DNA of 64,000 nucleotides from Qipengyuania citrea (lineage in GTDB: Bacteria > Pseudomonadota > Alphaproteobacteria > Sphingomonadales > Sphingomonadaceae), in contig NZ_JALJZT010000002.1 of assembly GCF_024171405.1 (NCBI RefSeq), forward strand, positions 1,674,001-1,738,000, given 5' to 3'. The notes beneath the pieces are model-generated. The model worked only from the letters and a program-made list of their open reading frames with translations. It was not told where the DNA came from and searched no databases. This document shows positions 36,201 through 44,800 of the stretch, one piece after another. A program made the translations under genes and the position numbers. How positions within the stretch are numbered: position 1 is the stretch's first letter; the number at the start of each line of letters is the position of its first letter.

Positions 36201-37316
36201 ATGAGCGCAGCCGTTACAGTGGTCGGCGCAGGTCCGGCGGGTCTCGCCGCGGCGATCGTGCTCGCCAAAGGCGGAAGGGATGTCGAGCTTCACGAATGGC
36301 ACCGCCACGTCGGGGCGCGGTTTCACGGCGATTTCCAGGGCCTTGAAAACTGGAGCTGCGACGAGGATACGCTGTGCGAACTCCAAAGCTGGGGGATCGA
36401 TATCAACTTCCTGGCCCATCCAGTCCGGACAGGCACGGGTTTCGATGCGCGCGGACGGCGGCACGAGATTTCAGCGCGCCGCCCACTCTATTATCTCGTT
36501 GAGCGCGGCGGATCGGTGCAAAGCCTCGAGTATGGGCTCCTCAAGCAGGCAGAGGCGCTTGGTGTGCGGGTCCATTTCGGGAGTCGCGTTCGCGAAACCG
36601 AGGGAGAAACGATCCTCGCCGGGGGACCGCGCAAAGCCGATATTATCGCCTCGGGATATGTATTCGAAACCGAGTGTGAAGATGGAGCTTACATTGCCTT
36701 CGACGACCGTTTGGCACCGCGAGGCTATGCCTATCTCCTCGTCCATCAAGGCCGCGGGACTATCGCAGCGTGTCTTTTTAGCGGCTTCAAACGGCAACAG
36801 GAATTTGTCGAGCGAACCTGTGATTTCTTCCGGGAGAAAGTCGGGCTCGTGATGCGTAACGAACAAGCCTTCGGCGGTTATGGAAATCTGCGACTCCCAA
36901 GAAGCGCAGTCCAGGGGCGCCATCCGGTTGCGGGCGAGCATGCTGGTTTCCAAGATGCCCTTGCGGGGTTTGGTTTACGCTATTCAATCACTTCGGGCGC
37001 GCTCGCTGCACAAAGCATCCTCGAAAATCGAAGCTATGAGCAATTGTGGCGCCGTTTGCTTTTACCGAGAATGAAAGCGGGCATCGTCAATCGTTTTGTC
37101 TTCAACAGCATCGGAACGACAGGACGCCATTGGGTGACAGCGAAACTGATGCAAGCCAGTACGGGAGAGAGGCTGCACAAGCTGTATGCGGCATCATCTC
37201 TCCACGCTATGCTCTTCCCCGCTGCAGAACGTCGCCTGCGCAGGGGCTTACATGACCCAAGTTGCGACCATCAGGACTGCAATTGCGTGTGGTGCGAACA
37301 TGGAACGGCGTTCTGA
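36201..37316 (+). CDS. FAD-dependent oxidoreductase (geranylgeranyl-reductase-like) with Cys-rich tail
   Basis: A 371-residue flavoprotein. The N-terminal Rossmann motif VVGAGPAGLAAAIVLAKGG (6-24) binds FAD, and AGFQDALAGFGLRYSITSGALAA near 255-277 fits the second FAD contact of the geranylgeranyl reductase/squalene epoxidase-like group. The C-terminus ends in DPSCDHQDCNCVWCEHG, a Cys/His cluster not typical of the family and suited to bind a metal. The substrate is unknown; the neighbouring lipid methyltransferase suggests an isoprenoid or lipid. It is followed two bases later by the YHS gene. Confidence 0.8.
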   Translation: MSAAVTVVGAGPAGLAAAIVLAKGGRDVELHEWHRHVGARFHGDFQGLENWSCDEDTLCELQSWGIDINFLAHPVRTGTGFDARGRRHEISARRPLYYLVERGGSVQSLEYGLLKQAEALGVRVHFGSRVRETEGETILAGGPRKADIIASGYVFETECEDGAYIAFDDRLAPRGYAYLLVHQGRGTIAACLFSGFKRQQEFVERTCDFFREKVGLVMRNEQAFGGYGNLRLPRSAVQGRHPVAGEHAGFQDALAGFGLRYSITSGALAAQSILENRSYEQLWRRLLLPRMKAGIVNRFVFNSIGTTGRHWVTAKLMQASTGERLHKLYAASSLHAMLFPAAERRLRRGLHDPSCDHQDCNCVWCEHGTAF

Positions 37317-37318
37317 CG

Positions 37319-37504
37319 ATGCAGGTGACCGATCCAGTATGCCAGCGTAGCATTCCGCTAGAGACCGTCGAGGCCCACCGTGAATTTTTGGGATGGTCTT
37401 ATTTCTTCTGCTCGGCTCAGTGCGTGCGGCGCTTCGATCAGCGCCCCGAGAAATACATTGATCGGCAGCAAGGCGGGCCGCCGGCGCACATTGCGCAGCC
37501 CTGA
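37319..37504 (+). CDS. YHS-domain metal-binding protein
   Basis: A 61-residue protein from ATG 37319, two bases after the oxidoreductase stop. The YHS domain covers nearly all of it: DPVCQRSI, a mid-domain aromatic GWSYFFCSAQCVRRFDQRPEKYI with the CxxxC pair. YHS domains bind copper, silver or other metals and are common in copper ATPases and metal chaperones. Being the last gene of the DUF2933-methyltransferase-oxidoreductase run, it probably delivers or buffers metal for that unit. Confidence 0.8.
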   Translation: MQVTDPVCQRSIPLETVEAHREFLGWSYFFCSAQCVRRFDQRPEKYIDRQQGGPPAHIAQP

Positions 37505-37864
37505 CAGGGCAGAGCCTCTTCGTTTGGAGGCGAATGCGCATCGACCCTTGCGCGCAGTCTGGTGAGCAAGATGCCCCGCCGGGCCAGAGCCTCCACCGAT
37601 CGATAATCCCGGTTCGATCTTGGAACGCGAGACCGCACGCGAACCAATGGTGCGGGTGTAATTGATCAGTGCCGCTCGCGTCCAAGTATATGTCGGCCTT
37701 CCCCGATCGGCCGGCTTTCGAGAAGAAGTCTCGCTGCCCTGCATGAGGCTGGTGAGACCATGCCGGTGCTTCCTGCGTCTGATGGCCGATGTGCCATAAA
37801 ATCCATTCGCGGGGGCACCAGGCATGATTGCCTGGGCGAAACGATGATGCCGGAGCGTACTGCC
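37505..37864. other. Intergenic region before the second universal stress gene
   Basis: About 360 bp with no supported gene. The usp frame is open from 37760 but lacks family similarity before ATG 37865. I see no clear hairpin or palindrome; a promoter for usp-ndvB is expected here but was not identified. Confidence 0.4.
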
Positions 37865-38890
37865 ATGTCGACGAATACCCGATCACGTGCCAGCACGGTG
37901 CTGAGGTCGCCGGTTGGAGACGAACGCACCCGCTTTTCTAGCCAAGCGCCGCAAATTCTTGCTTGTCTGGACGAAGACATGAACCGCCTCGAAGTGACAC
38001 GGCACGCGCGCGCAATCGCGAAAGCTCTCGACCTGCAGCTTGGCTTTGCCCAGATCGTTGAAACGGCCCCGCATGGGGTTCTTCCTGCCGACCCGATCGA
38101 GTGGAACCTGCGCTTCACCGAATGCCGCGACGGCATAGGCGAGCTTATTGGGGAGGCAAGCGAGACGGTCTCGGATGTGCTGCCCGTTGTTCTCCCGGGG
38201 ACCGCCCATGAACGGCTGATAGACTGGGCGGAGGGTCATCGCGGGTCGGTCCTCGTCCTCGCGCGGCATAGCGGGAGAGGTCCACATTCAGGCCTGGGCA
38301 CCACCGCCGACCGGCTGCTGACAAGCGGCGCAGCATCCATGCTTCTACTTCCTTCGGGACGCGAAAGGAAATGTTCGGCCGAGTACCGCAGACTTCTGGT
38401 GCCGCTTGATGGATCGCCCAATTCCGAGAGCGTGCTGCCGGTTGTCACAAGGCTTGCCCAGTCGCTAGAAGCGCAAGTGATCCTGGCGCACATTGTTTCT
38501 CCAACCGCCGAGTTGCCCTCACTCGAAACACAGGCCGGTTCCGATAGGAGCAATACCTCCGCGCGCGCCCGCAACTATCTCGAAACATGGAAGTTGAGGC
38601 TCCTGCGGCAAGGCATCGACGCTACCGTGTATTTCGGAACCGACAGCGAAACGTGCGAGCGGCTCAATCTGATCGCATCCCGCCTCGAAATCGACCTTGT
38701 TGTGGTCGCTTCCCATGGCCAGACCAACCTTGCCAGCGCGCCCTACGGAAGTGTCGCCGGCGCTCTGGCGAAAAGTGCGCCCTGCCCGACATTCATCGTC
38801 CAACCGGACCTTCGGATTCCATTGGCCAAACCGGGCCGCTCTGGCTTCATGTTCGAGGCCCTCGCTGCGGAAACTGAATTCGCCAGCTGA
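37865..38890 (+). CDS. Tandem-domain universal stress protein
   Basis: A 341-residue protein from ATG 37865 (the frame opens at 37760). The N-terminal UspA-like domain (QILACLDEDMNRLEVTRHAR to SVLVLARHSGRG and SMLLLP) is followed by a second (RRLLVPLDGSPNSESVLPVV to VVASHGQTNLASAPYGSVAGAL), whose Gly/Ser loop could bind ATP. The stop codon overlaps the ATG of the cyclic glucan synthase gene (TGATG), so the two are probably co-translated. A link between this stress sensor and osmo-glucan production is inferred from that coupling. Confidence 0.85.
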   Translation: MSTNTRSRASTVLRSPVGDERTRFSSQAPQILACLDEDMNRLEVTRHARAIAKALDLQLGFAQIVETAPHGVLPADPIEWNLRFTECRDGIGELIGEASETVSDVLPVVLPGTAHERLIDWAEGHRGSVLVLARHSGRGPHSGLGTTADRLLTSGAASMLLLPSGRERKCSAEYRRLLVPLDGSPNSESVLPVVTRLAQSLEAQVILAHIVSPTAELPSLETQAGSDRSNTSARARNYLETWKLRLLRQGIDATVYFGTDSETCERLNLIASRLEIDLVVVASHGQTNLASAPYGSVAGALAKSAPCPTFIVQPDLRIPLAKPGRSGFMFEALAAETEFAS

Positions 38891-41800
38891 TGTCGGACAT
38901 TAATAGCGATTTCTCGGCGCTCGATCATGCTGCAATCCAGTTTGCCGAGGAGGACCGGATATCCCCGCAAGCAGCGCAAGAGATTCCCGCTCGCACGGGA
39001 ACCGATGCCATCCTCGAGTGGCTGCGTGCGGCTTGCCTGGCATGCGCCAAGGCTGGGGCCGAAGCCAGCAAGGCGGCGGAATGGTTGCTCGACAATGACT
39101 ATGTGGTCCACCGCGCGCTGAGGCAGATCAAACAGGATCTGCCGACCGGCTTCTATAGCAAACTGCCAGCCCTCGAGGGTGAAGAAACCATTGGCTTCCC
39201 GCGTGCCTTCGTGCTCGCGCACCGTTTTCTCGAACTGAGCCGAATGCAGGTTTCGGCATCGGCCCTGAGCCGGTTCCTGATCGCTTATCAGCGCACGGCG
39301 CCGCTCCGCATCGGAGAACTCTGGGCGTTCCCGGCCATGCTTCGCATCGCTTGCGTCGAGATCCTCGTGGAAACCCTGTCGACCCTGCTGTGCGATCAGC
39401 TCGACGTGCCCGTCGCGACCACCTCATGGGCAGGCGAGGCGCATGCACTGGAAGCAAATGAACGGGTCGCACGCGCGATCGCCAATCTCAGTACCCTTGA
39501 TGCCATCTCGTGGGAGGATTTGTTCGACGACGTAAGTCCGGTAGAACAGATCTTGCGAAACGACCCATCCGGATATTACGGGCAGATGGATTTCGATAGC
39601 CGCGATCGCTATCGCCGCGCGGTTGAAGAACTGGCGGAATATGGCGATTTATCCGAGACCGATGTCGCACTCGAGGCGATCCAAGCAAGCCGCGCTGCTT
39701 TGCCTGACGACCGATCTCATCACGTCGGATTCTGGCTCGCCGGTGAAGGACGCCGGGCATTCCGGCAACAGACGGGAGCGGTATTCCCGGCTCGGGTTCG
39801 GCTTCTGGACTATGCCTTGCGCCATCCTGGCCCGGTCTACTTCGTTTCGCTCATCGGGCTCCTTGTCTGGGCCCTATTGCTGCCAGCGATATATCTCGAC
39901 GCCGCTGACGCAGGCGCGACGGGATGGTTCGCCGGCTTGTCCTTGTCGCTCATTCCCGCCTCGGTTGTCGCGATCACTTTCTTGCATTGGTCGATCACGC
40001 GTCTCTTGCCACCGCGAGTTCTTTTCAAACTCGACTTTGGTGACGGGCTGCCGGAGGACTGCGCTACGCTGATTGCGGTCCCGGTCGTGATCGCCCGCGA
40101 GGACGAAGTGCCTTTCCTGATCGAAAAGCTGGAGAACCACTGGCTTTCGAACGGCGAGCCGATGGTGGACGTAGTGCTCCTGGCCGATCTCGCCGACGCG
40201 GCGAGCGAAAGCACTGCCGGGGACAAGCAAATCGAGCAGGCACTAGAAAGGGAGATTCTCGCGCTCAACACTCGCTATCGCAGCGAGGGAAGCGAGCCGT
40301 TTCACCTGCTGATGCGCCCTCGACAATATTGTGAAGCACAAGGGTGCTGGCTCGCATGGGAGCGCAAGCGCGGAAAGCTTGAGCAGCTCAATCACATGCT
40401 CATCGAAGGCGATGGTGGAGCATTCCATCGACATGTCGGCTCGCGCGAAATACCCCGCAATATTCGCTTCGTCGTCACTCTCGATGCGGACACCACCTTG
40501 CCTACAGGCACTGTGCGAAAGCTCGTCGGCACGCTTGCCCATCCACTAAACCAGGCCAAGTTCGATCCGGACACTGGAACGTTGCTTGGAGGCTATACGA
40601 TCATCCAGCCTCGGGTGGAGATTTCGCCCCAGAGTGGATCGCGAACGCTGTTCGCACGGCTCTTTGCCGGCGATACGTCAATCGACATCTACAGCCGGGC
40701 TGTCTCGAACGTCTATCAGGACCTGTTTGGCGCGGGAATTTTTGTCGGTAAGGGCATTTACGACCTTCATGCTTTCCACCGCAGCGTTGCCGGGCGCGTG
40801 CCCGAAAATTCCATTCTCAGCCATGACCTCTTCGAAGGTGTCCATGGCCGGGTTGGTCTGGCCAGCGATATCGTCCTGTTCGAAGGCTTTCCCGGAAACT
40901 ACCTCGAATATGCGCGGCGCGCGCATCGCTGGATCCGCGGGGACTGGCAGCTCCTGCCATGGCTGGCAGGCAAGGTGAGGCGATCAGATGGCACAAGATC
41001 CCCAAATCCGATCGCCGCCATCGACCGATGGAAAATTATTGACAATCTGAGGCGGAGTCTGGTTGCCCCGGCAACGATCTTGCTGGCGATCTCGGGTTGG
41101 CTCATCCTGCCGGGACAAGCCTGGTTCTGGAGCCTGCTGGCCTTCTTCATGCCAGCGGGCCAGGTATTCACCGATCTGGTGACCGGATTGGCGACAGGAC
41201 GGCGGCGTGGGACATCGCGTAGCCTGGGGCCGCAATTGCGCGATCAGGCCGGCCGCTGGTTTCTGGCCGTCGTCTATCTGCTCGATGACGCCATATTGTC
41301 GGTGCGTGCGATCGCGGTCACGCTCTGGAGGCTTTTTGCAAGCCGGCGCAACCTCCTCGAATGGACAAGCGCCGCGCACTCCGCCACCGACCTCCGCTCG
41401 AACCGAGCGCGAGGTGTCATATGGCGCAAGATGTGGTTGGGACCGACTATTTCGGTCGCTCTCGCGGCGCTTCTTGCCGCCATCAAACCTGACGCTTTGG
41501 CCGCATCCCTTCCGCTGCTCATTCTTTGGATCGCCGCGCCGGAAATCACTTGGGCGATGGCCCGCGAACGCCGCGAAGATGCGGAACCGCTTGCCGAGGA
41601 TGACCGGCGCTTCCTGCGGGGCCTGGCGAGGCGGACCTGGCTCTTCTTCGAGACCTTCGCTGGTCCGGAAGACAATTGGCTCCCCCCGGACAACTACCAG
41701 GGCGCTCCGCATGCAGAAATCGCGCAGCGCACGTCACCGACGAATATCGGCATGTTGATGCTATCGACAGCCGCAGCCTGGGACCTCGGTTACATCGGCC

Positions 41801-44800
41801 GTTCGGAACTCGCGGCGCGGACGGCGAACCTTTTCGCCACGCTCGATCGCCTGGAACGATATCGAGGACATTTCTACAATTGGTACGACACAAGAACGCT
41901 CGCGTCGCTGGAACCTCGATATGTCTCGACGGTGGACAGCGGCAATCTCGCGGCGGCCCTGCTCGCCTACGCTGCTTCCTTGCGTGAGGCGCGGCGTGCG
42001 GAAGGTATGGAGGAGCAACGCTGGCGCGGCCTGATCGATGTGATCGATCTGATCGAACAAGTCGCGCAAAACTCTGAGGATGCAGCGCTTCCTCGTTGGA
42101 TCACCCAGCTAAGGTCGCGCCTGGAGGGTGTCGAGGAAGACCGTGCCCACTGGATGGCCGGCCTGCAGGATATCTGCGAGGTATTGATCCCGGAGATGGA
42201 GGCAGCGCTTGGTCTGGGCGAGCAGTCCGAAAAGGCAGCGCCGAACCATCTGGTCGACATCGAGGTGCTCGTCGATCGGTTGCAGTACCAGATACGTTCG
42301 ATGTGCCGGGACCTGGGGAACGGCGGTATCCCGGCTGACCAACTGTCCAGCCTCGCAGACCAAGCAATCGAGATGGCCTATTCAATGGAGTTTGCGCCTC
42401 TCTATGACGAGCACCGGCGCCTCCTGCGCATTGGCATCAATGTCAGTCTGGGACGTCCCGATACACATTATTATGACCTCCTCGCTTCCGAGGCACGGCT
42501 AGCGAGCTTTTTCGCCATCGCAAAAGGCGATGTTCCGCCAGAACACTGGTTCCATCTGGGCCGCCCGTTACGGCGCGTCGAGGGTGGAGCGATGCTGATC
42601 TCCTGGAACGGCTCGATGTTCGAATATCTTATGCCGCGCCTGCTGCTCAAGCCGGACACCGGCACGCTGCTGGGCGAGAGCGAGCGGATGGTGGTCGACG
42701 TCCAGGAGCGCTACGGGCGAGCCCAGAGCGTTCCCTGGGGTATCTCGGAATCGGCATATTCCGCTCGCGATCCTGAACACCGTTACAGGTATCAAGGGTT
42801 CGGCGTTCCCGAACTTGGCTTGAAACGGGGCCTCTCGCGGGACATGGTTGTCGCGCCTTACGCAACTGCGCTTGCACTGGCAGTTGCACCAAAGAAGGCA
42901 GTAGCGAACCTCAGGCTGCTGACACGATCGGGCGGCAGCGGTCGATATGGCCTGGTCGAAGCGCTCGACTTCACGCCTGAGCGGTCCCCGGGCAGCGGTC
43001 CCCGGACCGTTAATGCTTATATGGCACACCACCAAGGCATGCTCCTGTCGGCGATCGTCAATGCGCTGTTCTCAGACCGGTTCGCTAGCCGTTTCGCCGA
43101 AGATCCACGAATGCGGCCCACGATGTTGTTGTTGAGCGAACGGGTGCCACGCGAGATTCCACCAGAAATTGACAGGCTTGCCGACCCTACGATTTCCATG
43201 GTTCGGGGAACGCCCGTCACTCTGCCTGCGTCATGGCAACCCAGGCGCGAAGCATCCGTGCCGCAAATGCTCCTGCTTGGAAACGGGCCTTTATCGACGT
43301 GGCTCTCTGATAGCGGTAGCGGCGGACTGCGCTGGCATCACCGGGCGCTGACACGCTTCGTGGCCGACGCCACTCACGACGCGGACGGTTACTGGATCTA
43401 CATCGCCGATGAAGACACCGGACGGCTATGGTCGGCGACGCTCGAACCAACCGGGTCCGAAGCGGAAGAGTACGAGGTCACATGCCATGCGCACCAGGCA
43501 GTAATTCGCCGGCGCGATCAAGGCGTTGTATCGCGTCTCGAGATTGGCGTTCTTGCCGGAAGCGACATCGAGGTGCGGCGCTTGCGGCTCATCAACGAGA
43601 GTTCCCGTCACCGCAAGCTTCGCGTGACGACCTATGCCGAGATCGTGCTCGGCGAGCCGCTCGAGGACGAGCGGCACCCGGCATTCAGCAAACTGTTTAT
43701 CAAGAGCGAGCATGTCCCATCGCTTGGTGGTCTGCTGTTCGAGCGCCGCGCGCGCGCGCCACAGGACACGCCGCCGGTGCTCCTTCATTTTGCGGTCGAT
43801 GGCGGGGGACCGGTTCGCAATGCCCGCTTCGAAACCGACCGGCGCGCCTTCATCAGGCGTCATGAAAGCCTGCGCTCCCCAACAGGAGCGACCGAAGCCG
43901 TGCAGAACACCCAAGGGTGGACCCTGGACCCGGTCATGGCTCTTCAACACCTCATCGACCTGGAGCCGTTCGAGATTAGGGAAATCTGTTTCCTGACAGT
44001 CGCAGCCGCGTCGCGCGAAACCGCCGTCGAGCTGGCCGAGCGTCATTCGTCTCTCGATTCGATCGAATGGGCGCTCCACGATACGGCAACCGAAAATGCA
44101 CGCTCCCTGGTTCACATGAACATCGAAGCCGAACACCTGCCCGTCGTGCAGCAGCTCGCTTCGGCTCTCATCTATCCGCAGAACGCCCCATCGAGCGCGC
44201 GGACGATCAAGAACGAGAACAGTCTCGGACAAGCGGATTTGTGGGGGATGGGCGTGTCCGGCGATTACCCCATCCTTCTGCTGCGGTCTGCCGGTGAGAC
44301 CACGACCCTGCTGCCCGTCCTCCTCGCCGCCCATCGATTGTGGCGGCGGCACGGACTAGAGGTGGATCTGGTGATCCTCCAGCTTGCCGGCTCAGCTTAC
44401 ATCGAACCGGTGCTCGACCAGCTCAGGGAGGCGCTGCAACGCGCGAAGATGGCGGAGCTGCTTGGACGCAAGGGCGGCGTGCATATCGTTTTCGCGGATC
44501 AGATCGGTGCGGATCGGGTGCGCCTTCTGGAGAGCACGGCGCGTGTCACCCTCGACGACGCACGGGGTAGTTTGCAGGAACAGCTGGAAGAAGCGCACGA
44601 TGTGCCAAACCGCTTGCCGCTGTTTTCTGCAACAAGGGCTGCGCAGCATCCCTCGATGACATCGCTCGAACGTTCAGCGAACCTTCTCTACGACAATGGT
44701 CTGGGTGGGTTCACGGCGGATGGCCGCGAATATGTCATCTTCGTCGAACCCGGGCAGGCGACGCCTGCTCCGTGGTGCAACATTCTCGCCAACCGTGACT

